A stretch of 64,000 nucleotides of DNA from Azolla caroliniana (lineage: Eukaryota; Polypodiophyta): positions 18,166,001-18,230,000 of the forward strand of contig JBHGNT010000008.1 in assembly GCA_043228905.1 (NCBI GenBank), read 5' to 3'. Shown here one piece after another: positions 33,201-44,102 of the stretch. Position 1 is the first letter of the stretch; the number at the start of each line of letters is the position of its first letter. The position numbers and the translations under genes were made by a program. Below the pieces are notes generated by a model. The model saw only the letters and a list, made by a program, of their open reading frames with translations. It made no database searches and was not told where the DNA came from.

Positions 33201-35957
33201 AATACCATTGAAGACTTTATGTGACCTTTCTACATGTGATATACTGACTGCATGATAATTGACAGTACTTACCAGTGACAACTCCCAGATTTGCAGCAAG
33301 AGATTGAATCAATAAGGCAGCACAAGACGCTACCAAAATAATCCACAGGAGCTGCAAGGGGAAAGACTTCTAATCAGCAAAAGTTTACTCCTCTATTTAC
33401 TTGTAAGTTGAAAAGTAAAGCATACATGATGCATGCATAATAGAAAAAAGACAGGAACTTCAGATGATCAAATTGTAGCAGACATCATAGGAAACTTCAT
33501 GAGATCAAAACCAACGTCACATGGCCTCAGAGAAGTTATGCTCATCCCTATGACATTTCCATTTAGGATATGTGGAGCTGGAGATAATCAGAGGACGGCA
33601 TTTTGGTTCCAGTGAGCCGAGAAAGTTTTTGATATTGGCTACTCATATTCGAGCAATTCATTTTTCAGAAGCTAGTTTCAAAATGCAATTTCTTTTCACG
33701 AGTTACCATAAGCAATGGTAATCCTCGTTAAGGCTCAAAGGCCATTATAAACCACTATCCCCATACATGTGTTTTTGCCATCATCATCATATTGCTCCCT
33801 TGTGAACTTCTCTTTAATGTCCATCCACTCTCAAACACATCCACATAGTGGACGATCTTTGTTCACACATGATAATCGCAGATTCAGGTCTTTATGTTGG
33901 CAAACAGGTAACCAGGTGGGAATGCAATATTGTTGCTTTCAGTCACAATATATCTCATAACTATGGCAGAGTACAAGAAAAGGAAAAGTTGCAGCTTTTG
34001 TTTTTGTAAGTTTCTTGATTCCAAAAACTCTATTCAGGGCCTTCATTCATTTGTTTATTGAAGCTACACTATGGATTAACAAATCAGCTCTTTGTCTAGT
34101 TTGATAAGAAAGTATAGCTCTCTCTTTTCTTGTTTCTGACCTTGGCTAGATAGTTTTCTGTTTTTCAATAATTATTGAATCTCTAGCATATTTCAATTGG
34201 ACACAACTATATTTCATCTTCTCACATTAAATTGTTCTAAGGAGACAATTACAACTAATTGAAGCTTTGTCACAACATAGAAACATGCTGAATATTATGT
34301 AAATGATGATGCCCACAACAACATTACCTCATACTTATATTTTGCTCCAGCTTGCAGATCACTCTCAACTGCCAAAGAAGCACAGCACAAAAAATGAGAT
34401 GATCCAAAATTCACAATACACAATGAATGATCCTTTTTGTTACAGTTTACTTACAATTCCCTGGATCAATGTATGCTATAGCAACTAGAAATCCAGGACC
34501 AAGATAGGCAAGAAGTGTCTTAAATCCTCGTTTCTGTATAGACAATACAACCATCCAAAAGTAGTCAGTTATTCTACATAAAATCCATTGGGCATTACTG
34601 GATGAGTGTATCTTCCTCATCAACAGGGTAGCTTAAACATTGATAAGCTCTATGTATACAAAAGGATCTGCATCCACAACACGGATAAACTATGATCATC
34701 ATTCACCTCCCCCACAGACTTTTGCAACTGTCACGAATCTATAACTTTGTTTATTTATGTGCTTTATCCATGATGATAGTCGATCAATATGATGCAATAT
34801 TTGTCTCAAAAAGAAAATGGGACAGATTTTTTTCATGCAATGCAACAGTTTCCATGAAGACAAGTCGGTTTGACTAGAAAATGAATCTATTTTTATTGGA
34901 GTTTAATCACTTAGAATTCAACAGACATAATAATATCTTTTGCCTTTTATTTAGATTTTATGTATGGCATCCTCCTATTTGTGATTACAATTCTATAACA
35001 ATTACTTTAACTTCCTTATGTACATCATAGATCTATTGTGTCTCATAGGTCGAAATAAATTTTCACTACCAAAATACGTGAATAACAGAACACTCTTCCG
35101 TTTTTCCCTATCAGACATCTATAGGTTCCAAAATTCACATAAAACGTGTAAAGTGATTTATTTCACAGCTCACATATAGCTTCGGATGAAAATTGGAAAT
35201 GTGCGAATAAAAGCCTTTCTTACTTTTAGGAAATGTGAGCAGAAACAAACTTTCTTCCTTTCAGAAACATCAGAACATGACCTTTCTTTCTTCTATTACA
35301 TTATACCCTGAGATGCAGAAAAACTTCAGAACTCTCTTACTTTCCTTCTTTCTTTCTTTTATTTATTTCTTTCTATCTGGCTTTCTTCCTTTCTTTCTTT
35401 CGTTCTTTCTTTCGAGAACGTAATATTATTCGTCTGTGTCGATATCATGAGATGATAGCATGACACCTTAAGCTGCAAAAACTTCAGAACTTTCTCTCTT
35501 CTCTTTCATCCCAAGTTTTTTCTTTCATTTATTTATTTATTACTCTTTCCTTCCTTTCATTCACAAAAGGTGGCATTCTTCGTCTGTTTATAAACAAAAC
35601 AATTGCATGAAACCTGAACGTTCAAAAAACCTTTCTTTCGGGAAATTCATCCGTATCACATACAACACATGATCACATGCTGCTACCTTTGAGGTACAAA
35701 AAAAAATCAAAAATTGTCTTCCGTTCCTTTCTTTTGGCAGAAGGAAATTGTATTTCTTCGCCTGTGGCCCAATCATAAGGAATACACCTTAAAGGTGCAG
35801 ACAATTTCGCAACTTCCTTTATTTCTGATTTCATTCCGAATTTCTGTGAGAAAAATGTGGCAATTCTTCGCCTCTCTTACTGTCTTGGCATGGGAGAAAG
35901 ACATACCTCGGGTACTGAGACTTGGTAAAGGCTAGCAGACTCCATATTGTTACTCAT
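24270..35957 (-). CDS. NRAMP: NRAMP metal-ion transporter, NRAMP1/6-like, 13 exons, 528 aa
   Basis: Proton-coupled divalent metal (Mn/Fe) transporter of the membrane. Exons, minus strand: 35957-35907, 34533-34455, 34368-34328, 33351-33273, 32998-32894, 32323-32214, 32117-31936, 28543-28474, 28390-28217, 26578-26474, 25052-24921, 24816-24721, 24632-24270. All introns are GT-AG and the phases join without a stop, giving 528 residues, close to the family norm. Metal-site motifs are intact: DPGN at residues 40-43 (first helix) and AMVMPH at 212-217 (sixth helix). The transport signature [17 protein letters not shown] is at 316-332. The tail [14 protein letters not shown] resembles plant NRAMP1/6, usually plasma-membrane Mn uptake; the subfamily call is inference. 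Intron 7 (3.4 kb) holds a hAT-type element, and intron 9 holds LINE debris. The first exon encodes only 17 residues ([12 protein letters not shown]...). Confidence 0.95.
27270..27440 (-). pseudogene. LINE RT fragment in NRAMP intron 9
   Basis: The minus strand encodes [18 protein letters not shown] and [14 protein letters not shown], the motif A region of a LINE RT, close to the remnant at 19.2-19.8 kb. It is on the same strand as the host gene. Around it, a roughly 110-bp sequence (ATTCCTTAAAGAT...ATCAATGACTCTAATTC) is present twice, at about 26950-27060 and 27460-27580. Confidence 0.75.
28975..29545. repeat. Fuzzy GGTTTNGTT array (copy C) in NRAMP intron 7
   Basis: Starts with GAACCGAACTG and contains many GGTTTGGTTTAG and AATGGTTTGGTT words around an AT-rich core. 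It ends AAACCGAACTGAACCGAACC. No clean terminal repeats were seen. Confidence 0.6.
29817..30154. mobile_element. hAT-type non-autonomous element filled with fuzzy AACCGGTT words (copy D)
   Basis: Terminal inverted repeats TAGGAATCAGCAACGG and its near-complement at the other end (one mismatch) are flanked by an 8-bp duplication TCTCCAAC (29809-29816 and 30155-30162). The 338-bp inside has no coding sequence. It consists almost wholly of loosely repeated GGTTTGGTTCAG, TAAACCGGTTAAGG and CTTAACCGG words. Eight-bp duplications are the mark of hAT transposition. It lies in intron 7 of the NRAMP gene. Confidence 0.85.
35336..35415. repeat. TTTC microsatellite in NRAMP intron 1
   Basis: CTTTCTTTCTTTC-type run with interruptions. 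Similar words recur at 35500-35570, along with repeated AAACTTCAGAACTTTC words. Confidence 0.8.
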
Positions 35958-35982
35958 GTCGTTGGAGCCTCCGTGATAAGAG

Positions 35983-36009
35983 CTAGGTCAAAAGAAGCAG
36001 AAGATCCAT
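35983..36009 (-). promoter_or_regulatory. Short upstream ORF in the NRAMP leader
   Basis: ATG at 36009 opens an 8-codon frame (MDLLLLLT, stop TAG at 35985-35983) that ends 25 nt before the NRAMP start codon at 35957. Such leaders can lower or condition translation of the main frame. Whether this one is in the mRNA depends on the true transcription start, which I cannot see. Confidence 0.4.
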
Positions 36010-36149
36010 GCGAAACGGGAGCGGTAAGGAAGAATGAAGACGTCCACGAGAAGAGAATCAGAAGATGAATGTGTGAATGGATGTACAGAGGAGGCAAAAT
36101 CTGCAGAAGAAGCCGAAGGAGGAGATCGAAGGGGGCCAAGCTGCCTTCA

Positions 36150-36200
36150 GCTGCAGAAGGTGACAAGAGAGAGAGAGAGAGAGAAAGAAAGAAAGAAAGA
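36150..36200 (-). repeat. CT-rich tract in NRAMP 5' leader
   Basis: On the minus strand, TTTCTTTCTTTC followed by a TCTCTC run, a pyrimidine-rich leader feature common near plant transcription starts. AT-rich TATATAATG-like sequence at about 36325-36345 could be a core promoter. Confidence 0.5.
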
Positions 36201-36404
36201 CGGGAACAAGAAGAGCACAAGAAGATTTCTTATATCAGAAGAAAAAGAAGAAGGAAAGAAGGAAGAAGAAATGCTTGACTAAAGGACTAAAGGACTTCTT
36301 CATTATTCTTTTTTTTTTCCATCTATATTCATTATATATGATCCATTCTTCATTATTAAAAACCATGAATGATTCTCCTTAGGCCTTCCTGTCAGTTGCT
36401 AAAT

Positions 36405-36780
36405 GGGGGGGGGGGGGGGTTGTGCCTGACACTTGTTGTCCGGTCTACCAAGCTGGCCGGACAAGACGGGACGTGTGGGCCCGCAGGACGGGATGGCACA
36501 TGTCGGTCACATGGGCCAGACAGATGGGCTGGCAGCACGAGATGGGATAGCATGGGCCGGCGTGTTCGGCCTGTTGAGCAGGTGGGATAGGACGTGCCGG
36601 CATGTTGGGCAGATGGGATAGGACAGGCCGGCATGCTGGGGCAAATGGGATAGGACAGGATGGCCGGACACACTAGACAGGAAAGATAGACCGAATGAGA
36701 CGGAACGGGACGGTCCAAGCAAACATATGAACGGTACATGACAAGATAGGTCGACCGACTGCCCAGACAGAGACAACCCC
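36405..36780. repeat. Poly-G tract and GC-rich fuzzy repeat
   Basis: A run of 13-14 G at about 36406-36419 is followed by loose repeats of GGGATAGGACAGG, GCCGGCATGTTGGGC and GGGACGG words to about 36720. The frames on both strands are only shadows of this repeat. Confidence 0.8.
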
Positions 36781-37264
36781 TTGGGCATCACTTTGTCCCC
36801 TTGTTAGCCTTCCATGTGCTCAGCACACGCATTCACCCTTTCAGATGATATGTTAAGTTAATTGTTATGTTCCCCAACACACATGTCTCTCCCATGTGTT
36901 TCGCCCTTGCCATTTTCCCTGCATTAAGTTCTCGCCCAATTGTCAACAGCATATAATAGTCTCTCCTTTGTCTCTGGCCCTACTAGATTATTTGGACCAT
37001 GTCTAAATAATAATAGAAGCACTCTCCTTTGTCTCTCTGTATGTCTTGTCTCAAGATGCTCTTCTCTTGAATGAAGAGAGTGTGTATCTTGGACACATGT
37101 CTTGTTGCTATCTCACTCACCCTCTCTCTCTTTGTACTCATTTATTTCGTACAGGCCACCTTCCATAGTCATGTTTTAGTCTACTCAAATGCTACAAATA
37201 ATGTCCTCCTAGAGCTTGTGTTTGAGGTTCACATCTTGGTGATCGAGTCTCGTGCTACATCATA
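36781..37264. other. Stretch without recognisable gene
   Basis: No motif or repeat recognised. The 64-residue frame at 37071-37265 has a hydrophobic stretch but no family resemblance. Confidence 0.4.
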
Positions 37265-37625
37265 GTTGTTAAAAAATGCATATTCTACGTTTAGACTATG
37301 TTTTAGAATACTTTGAAGTATTCGACATGTATTCTACGTTTTAGAATTACCGTTTTATAATATTTCAAGTATTCTATGTATTTAACAAGTATTTTAAGTT
37401 TCCAAAAAGTTTAAAAAAATAATAATAATCGAAAAAAGAAATTTAAAAACTTTGATTTTTAAGAAGTATTTAAAGCATTCTACACATATTTAACGTTTTT
37501 TTTTTCCAAAAATATATTTAACGTTTTTTACTTGTAAAATAAATATTCTACGTATTTGAAAAAAAGGTAGAATACTTAGAATAAGTATTCTACATGTATT
37601 ATATGCTAATTCTTAAGTATTCTAC
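37265..37625. repeat. Fuzzy GTATTCTACGT-type array
   Basis: Opens with TAGTTGTTAAAAAATGC and consists of many variants of AAGTATTCTACGTATTT around an AT-rich core. It closes with GTATTCTACAACAATGC. Similar in style to the GGTT arrays but with a different word. Confidence 0.6.
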
Positions 37626-39839
37626 AACAATGCTCTACATGCCCATCGATTAGTCACGCCATTGTAATAAACAAGCCTTCAAACATTATCCACTTCCACT
37701 TTTACCTTATGTTGATAATAGGCGGTTCGATCATACAAATGTGCATAGAGAATTATGTTCAACCTCTATCTACATATCAAAATGTGATACTGCTAGAGGA
37801 AGAAATTGAGCATCATGGACATGTGATTTTTGAGGCACTTTTGCTTTCTATTACAAATCTCCCTTTACACTTTATGGAGTCTCGTTTGGTCTAGTGAAGC
37901 ATTACCAGTAGTTTCCTTGAACATATCTAAAGTTCAAATCCCCCACGTTCATTGCTCGTGCTCCACACATGTCACGTCCCGCTCAAGCCCTAATTGACAT
38001 CTTTATATAATTTGTCCTTTTCCCTTGCATTACATAGCCAAATATATGTCGAATAATCCCATCATCCATGCCTATAGCTATCTATATATTGACTTTTATG
38101 ATCGTGACATGGTTGTCCTTTTGTTATTTGTCTCCGCATTTCGAGACTTGATTCTCACTTTTACTTGCAACATCTCTATGATTAGAAATTCAATATTTAA
38201 TGATTTATGCTATCTCTATGATTGTATACTAATCTCTATCTTTCTAATTGCTTCATTGATTTATAGGATTTGCGTTTGAATGTAATTGTAAACCTTCTCA
38301 TCGTGGTGTTTGCATTGTCGCTTTCGCATCCAAATATTCTTTTGATTTCTTCTTGGGTATCAAACACCTTCGTGAAAATCACGATGATGACCATGCCTAG
38401 CTTGTTATATGCTTTTCTTCTTTCTTAATACTAGAATCTAGATGCTCCCTTGTCATTAAACTTTATATGCGTGGTTATCCAAATGCATAAAGGAGAAGCA
38501 CATTGATACATGTGGAGGTCAATGGGGCTCCATCAGACAAAACAATATCTTGTTCACTCGTTCATAAAGTGCAAATCACCCAACACTAAAAGTAGAGACA
38601 TAAACAAAAATAAATTTTACATTCAACAAGAGTCAGTGTAATTCCTATCCGAATGAAAAGGGAAATTATCAAAATACCATGCCAATTGTTTGAGAATGAT
38701 CAAATGAGCATTTCTTGTAGTAAAACTAAATTGATACCAAATTAGTGTAATAAAGTGAAGTGAGTTTATATGAAACAAACTATTGTATTTTGACACCCAT
38801 TGATGCAAAATTACTTCTTTCAAAAGCCCAAGGGTAAAAGTAACCCCCAAATTTGTTCGGCATTTGTGTTTCATAATACTATTTGGATATATATTAGTCT
38901 TTTGCAAGAAGTGGCACACACATACAAATTTAGCTTTGTGAGAAGATAATAGACTTAGTAATCTAGAGATTCGAATTTCTTGAATATACAACTAACTCTA
39001 GATGTATCAATCCAATGGCATGAGTCAAGGAGGCTAATTCTACGAACTTCAAAAGTGCCCCTTTATGCAAACTAAAAAACGTCGATGGTGAACATCGTCA
39101 TGAGATCACTAACTAAAGCGATATTATGGACCCTAACTCCCAAAACCTTATAGTCTCTTTGACAAGTTGGAATGGCTAAAAAGTTGGATAAAGTGTTCAA
39201 ACAAATGGCACGCTTAGAAACATACCTATGAAACATTGACACTAAACTCAAAGGCCAAGGAAAAGAGTATCATAGGAAGGAGACACATATCAAGAACACA
39301 TGTATACTTTGGTCCCATAGGTCAAAATTGGCCTCTTTATGGACGATAAAAATTCTAATTCTATCAAGCTATCAACAATTTTGTGTGTAGACTAGAGGGA
39401 ATTAAACCTCTACACCTACCTTGCTGACTTTTAGTGTTCTTTTGCTTGCATTTTTATTTTTAGTTTACACTTTGTCTCCCACCTCCTTAGAATGACCTCC
39501 TTCACCTCTTTCTGTTGTTATAGAAGCTTATTGTTGTTGCAAAGTTACACTCGTGCATGTGAAATGTGAGCAGGGCCACTAGAGGCTTGAGCTAGGGAAT
39601 ATGGGTTTGATGGTCAAGTTGTCGAATATATTAATCCTTTTATCTGGAATTTGCATCAATTCAATAGTTTCGCGTGGGTAAATATGAATTTGTATCCAAG
39701 CTTGTGTTACATTTGCATGTGCAAGTGTGTATATTCATGTGTAGGTTTAAGTATGTGATTAAGTGTATGTCTCTATATAATAGTTATGGTATATGTGTGT
39801 GACAATCACCTTCTTCTCCTTGATACCTATTGTTCGTCC

Positions 39840-39840
<1 letters not shown>
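37626..39840. other. Stretch without recognisable gene
   Basis: No conserved coding motif seen on either strand; only short frames of low-complexity composition. Confidence 0.4.

Positions 39841-39895
<55 letters not shown>
39841..39895. repeat. CT microsatellite
   Basis: Almost uninterrupted TCTCTC run of about 54 bp. Confidence 0.9.
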
Positions 39896-39897
<2 letters not shown>

Positions 39898-39949
39898 TGG
39901 TGAAAACACACAATTATATCAATAAATGTGTGTAAAAAACACTACTTAC

Positions 39950-40527
39950 AATGGGTGTGACAATGGAGTATGGTCACCCACTAAGTATTGTCACTACGTG
40001 GGTACTGGAACATGTTGAATTGCCAATAAGCAACACGAACACTCCACTGAGGAAAGAATTTCCACTTGCTCCAATAAAGAAAATTGCCACATTAGTACTC
40101 ACTTCAACTTTCGTAGATATGCTTTCACTTCATATCTACCATCCAATACAAAAGCGTTGCGCATGTTCCAATTATGACGCAATCCCCAATATCTTAGAAA
40201 TAGAAAAACGATCTCCATTTATGATTTTGGGTCAACCTATGTAAATTGTGCAAACACCCATTGTCTAGGTGTCAAAAAACACCATGATAAAACTTACCAA
40301 ATTTGAGAAATGTAACTCCAAATCTAATAAGCAATCAGACATTGTATAAATCGATGAGTACTATCTTCCATTTGAACAGGGCAAAAAAAGCAATTACCCA
40401 GTGCTAGTCCACGACGCTTTAGAGCTAATCCCAAAGGCAATCCTCCAATCAAAACTCTCCAAATGAAGATTTTTGCTACAAGTGGCAATTTAGAATGCCA
40501 ACTACGTTGTAAGATCCTGTCCAATAT
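39950..40527 (-). pseudogene. LINE ORF2 C-terminal segment (zf-RVT region)
   Basis: The minus strand reads WHSKLPLVAKIFIWRVLIGG, LALKRRGLALGNCFFC, EDSTHRFIQC, TPRQWVFAQF and then FLFLRYWGLRHNWNMRNAF. This is the zinc-binding C-terminal domain with its Cys/His residues and the end of a plant LINE. It abuts the plus-strand RT part at 40528, forming an inverted junction in one LINE. Confidence 0.8.
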
Positions 40528-41706
40528 AGTTTTATTGCAGGTAGGAATATATTGCTTAATGTGTTGAATGTTCAAATGGCCATGGATTATGCTCAAAACA
40601 CTCATCAAGAATTGATTATGGTGCAATTAGATTTGGAGAAAGTTTATGATCATGTTAATTGGTCCATTGTTTCTGGGTTAATGCATACAATGGGCTTTGG
40701 ACCTCGTATGTCTCACCTCATATTTTTACTAGGACAAGATGTGGTGAGTAATGCTTAATGGGGGAGTTACATTAGATATTGCCCTCACAAGATCCATTCG
40801 TCAAGGATGCCCTCTTAGCCCATTGTGGGTCTACACCTTCCGTCTGGAGGGCAACTAGTAGCACAAGCTTTGGCTGATGATTCTTTCATGTTTCTACAAG
40901 CCTCACGAGAGAATCTTGAGAAGGGGATGCTTGTATGGAACCAATTTGCATTGGCTTCCAGATTACATATTAATTGAAGGAAGTCTAGTCTCATATCATG
41001 TACTAAAAGGGATTTGGAATGTTTAGGATGACAATGATCCATGGTGAAGAAAGGCCGTATTTTTCAACACTTGGGTTATCCATTAGGAATGAATGTTACA
41101 AATGCTCAATTGATTGAATGGATGTTTAGTAAGTTGAGGGATAAGTTCATGTATTGGAAGTCACAATCTTGCCCATTTCATGTACGCTTGAAGGTTGTAC
41201 AATGTATTATGGAACCCATGATATTATACTACTTGCCATTGTTGCCATGGACAAAGAAGGGTTTGCATTTTGTTTTGCAACCTCTTCGATATTTGTTGTG
41301 GAAGAAGCAGGATAAGATGGGAATCACTTGGGTTGCGTGGAATCATCTAGCAACCCCTAAACGCTTGGGGGGGAGTTGGAATATTGAACTTATTGTTAGG
41401 AAATAGGTCCTTATGGATGGGAAGAGTACGAGTCGAACGAGTAGAGTTTTGATAGGAAATTCGGTCAAGGCCGAAATCGAAAATTGAAAATCGATACATC
41501 GAATAATCGATTTAACAGTCGGTTCGGAGGCTATATTTGTAAATAGACATAAATGTTGTATGTGTATATATACATCTAGGGCAACCATTAGTTGTGTGTG
41601 ATATTCATTATATTTGTAAATAGCCATAAATGTTGTGTGTGTATATATATACATCTAGGGCAACCATTAGTTGTAAGTAGTTACTGGTAACAGTGGCCTC
41701 TGTAAC

Positions 41707-41757
<51 letters not shown>

Positions 41758-42595
41758 GAGTAGTAATTATGTCGTCGTCTGTTAGACGAAGGCGAGCTCG
41801 AGGTTGTTGCCTCTGAGTCTCCCTATACTCCTCTCCGTACACTTAGTGATTTGTTTTCTTGGGGTTTGTGGACCTCCATGGTTTTTCCTTTTCGGGTTTT
41901 CCACGTAAAATATCATGTGCACTATCTCTTCTCTTCATTTTTCGGTACTTTCTATTTTCTGCCTGTGCACTATCTTTCTCAATTCTTTGCACCCGAACAT
42001 ACATACGTCAACTGGTTTTAGCCGGTCACGATCGCTACACTTATCTATGCATATGATGGCTCGTAGATTTTCATTATTACAAGACATGTGTTCAAACTCA
42101 CAACCATGGATATCTATTCTTCAATATTTCATTGAGAACAAGGGTTTAACACATGGGAGGACAACGATTAAGGCTTCATGGTGGTAATTACTGAATGGAT
42201 GTATTTCACTTAGGATTCCGGGCTCTTCATGTGTTCAACACTTGGTTACTTCATGTCAAGAAGCACTCTTATTATGTGTATGGAAACCATCATCTAGTAG
42301 AGAGCATTGTAATTCTTTGCAAATAGAGTTACTTGTGTCTTCTTGGTTATTATGTTGGCCAAGAAAGGAGAGATTCTGCTCTCAATTTAATCGTTTGTTT
42401 CGTTTGTGGGTCAAAGAGGTGGGAGATATAGTTGAGGCTCCATCTCAAATAATTTTGGAGTTTGTTGAAGCGCAACACTTATTACGCTTCTTGCCTAATT
42501 ATGGGTTTATTTGGCAACAACTACAAAATATTGCATTGATTTAAGGTCCCTTACCTCTACAAACATGATAAAAACCATCGATTGATTGGTGTTTA
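40528..42595 (+). pseudogene. LINE reverse transcriptase, interrupted by a solo LTR
   Basis: Plus-strand frames: VLNVQMAMDYAQ and LIMVQLDLEKVYDHVNWSIV (motif A), then GFGPRMSHLIFLLGQ. Next come a degraded motif B, LALADDSFMFLQA-type palm (with frame breaks), and CPFHVRLKVVQCIMEPMIL with LPLLPWTKKGLHFVLQPL. After the solo LTR at 41394-42039, MMARRFSLLQDMCSNSQPW and WISILQYFIENKGLTHGR continue. It ends where Gypsy-1 begins. Several stops are present. LINE RT copies its own RNA at the nicked target. Confidence 0.85.
41394..42039 (+). mobile_element. Solo LTR of the Copia-1 family
   Basis: TGTTAGGAAATAGGTCC at the start and GATCGCTACA at the end, flanked by the 5-bp duplication CTTAT (41389-41393 and 42040-42044). 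Removing it restores the LINE reading between ILNL and MHMMARRF. The start and end resemble the Copia-1 LTRs. A GA run of about 48 bp (41708-41756) stands where those LTRs carry their dinucleotide tracts. Confidence 0.9.
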
Positions 42596-43375
42596 TGGTG
42601 TCAAACGTTGTCGTGAAGAATTTCGGCCAAAGGCGGAAACCGGGAAACATTGGCTACATCGGCGGGGTGCAGTATGTGTGTTCACCCTTGTACATTTAGT
42701 GTGAATAATGAGGGCCCCTTTATGGCGCCAAAGAGTAGTCAAGTCGGGACAGACGATTCCATGTAAGTCGGGATTTATCCCACATTGTAACGCATCCCTC
42801 TCCTTGTTCTATAAAAGGAAGGGAACGCCCTTTGTGAAAGGGTTGCCCATTTTGCGTTAGAGGGTATACCGTTAGATTTAGGGTTAGTTACATTTCTTCT
42901 TCTTCTTCTTCTCCCCCTTCGTGCTTGCTTAGGGTTTGCTTAAGCTCGTCTCCTGCGCAAGACCCCGTTCGGAGCGACAAGGCCGTGAGCTCCCCGACCG
43001 GCGGCTTGGCAGCCGACGACTACTGTAACCTACCTTGGTCCGCCTCGAAGCCGGGAATGTATTCTTCCTTTTATATATATACATTTGCGTCTGTCTGTGT
43101 ATATTCGTGTCTCTGTTAATGTCGGGTGCTTCCCCTTTCCTGCGTTTCTTGTACATAAGGGCGTGAGTCAGGTCGGCCTGTGTGTGTGTGTGTGTGTGCG
43201 TGAGTCGGTGTCAAGCGCACGCTCCCTCTCTTTCTCTCTCTCCCTTCGGTTGCTTCCGGTGTGCTTCTGGGATGCCCCGGAAACGGTGAAGTACGACTTC
43301 CTACGCTCCGTCACTCCCTAGTCCAAGACCCCCGTGGTCCTGCCTTTCTCCACGCACGCGCGTAACAACGCGACA
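42596..43375 (+). repeat. Gypsy-1 5' LTR
   Basis: Starts TGGTGTCAAACGTTGTCGTG (the canonical start could instead be the TGTCGTG at 42609) and ends GCGTAACAACGCGACA. It contains a TATAAAAGG promoter motif near 42819 and a GT microsatellite at about 43180. Confidence 0.9.
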
Positions 43376-43379
43376 TCTT

Positions 43380-43396
43380 TGGTGAACCCGATGTGA
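43380..43396 (+). promoter_or_regulatory. Gypsy-1 primer-binding site
   Basis: TGGTGAACCCGATGTGA lies a few bases after the LTR end. Gypsy-2 has nearly the same site (TGGTGAACCCGACGTGAA on the minus strand at about 52198), so both elements should use the same tRNA primer. Confidence 0.8.
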
Positions 43397-43412
43397 AAGG
43401 CGGCAAGGGAGG

Positions 43413-44102
43413 ATGGAGTCGGAAGACGACGACCTCGCGGTGATGGTGGCCGAAGTGGTGTTGGAGTTGGCACGAGTGGTGATGAGGCGAGAAGCAACGC
43501 AACAAGCGGTTGAGCGAGTTGTCGAAAGAGTCGGTCCTTTCAACGGGGAAAAAGTCCCATCTTACTTGGGAGCCTACAACGCGGATATGGAGGAGCGTGG
43601 CGTAGACGAGGCGTTGAGGATGGAGTTCTTCTGTCGGGTTGTAGCTGTCCGGATGCATGCGGAAGTAAAGGAGCTCCGTGAGGCTCATAGTTCGTGGGAG
43701 GCCTTCGAAGAGGCGCTCCTGAAGGCATACGGAGGATGGCGGAAGATCGGTACCACGGTACCACGGGAGAGGGCGCGGAACAAAACGCCCTCTCGACTTG
43801 CGGAGAATTGCCGACCGAGGACAGGGTCGAGAGCGGAGAAGAGCCCTCCACGCGGATTCCGAAGACTCTGGCGGTCATGCCCGTGTGCCGACATGAGACC
43901 GGAGAGAAGGAAGGCGCCGACAAGGAGTCCTGGCACGATGCCAACGAAGAGGGATGGGAAACGGCCTGTGAGGAGGCCGAGGACGGAAGCGGCACGAGAA
44001 GATCGGCATTCCGATTCAGATGGAGCAGAATCTGGTCGTGGATCGTTCGATCGGGGCCGGATTCGGCGTGAAAGTGCCGATACGGAAGAGGGTGTGGGAT
44101 GA
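43413..44102 (+). CDS. Gypsy-1 gag-like protein, 229 aa
   Basis: Begins MESEDDDLAVMVAEVV 20 bp after the primer-binding site. Residues about 40-110 (VGPFNGEKVPSYLGAYNADM, then MEFFCRVVAVRMHAEV and WEAFEEALLKAYGG) line up with the Gypsy-2 gag (GQFSGKDATSYLASYRAEM, WEEFEGRLLEKY). After residue 110 the likeness ends and the frame becomes Arg/Pro/Lys-rich, so the true gag probably broke by frameshift near 43740. Gag builds the virus-like particle of the element. No zinc knuckle is seen. Confidence 0.65.
   Translation: MESEDDDLAVMVAEVVLELARVVMRREATQQAVERVVERVGPFNGEKVPSYLGAYNADMEERGVDEALRMEFFCRVVAVRMHAEVKELREAHSSWEAFEEALLKAYGGWRKIGTTVPRERARNKTPSRLAENCRPRTGSRAEKSPPRGFRRLWRSCPCADMRPERRKAPTRSPGTMPTKRDGKRPVRRPRTEAAREDRHSDSDGAESGRGSFDRGRIRRESADTEEGVG

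Noticed and set aside
35954-36220. 88-residue minus-strand frame with signal-peptide-like Leu/Ser run
   Set aside because: It is the CT-rich NRAMP leader and overlaps the true start codon in another frame.
36392-36791. Cys/Pro/Ser-rich frames of about 100 residues
   Set aside because: Pure translation of the fuzzy GC-rich repeat.
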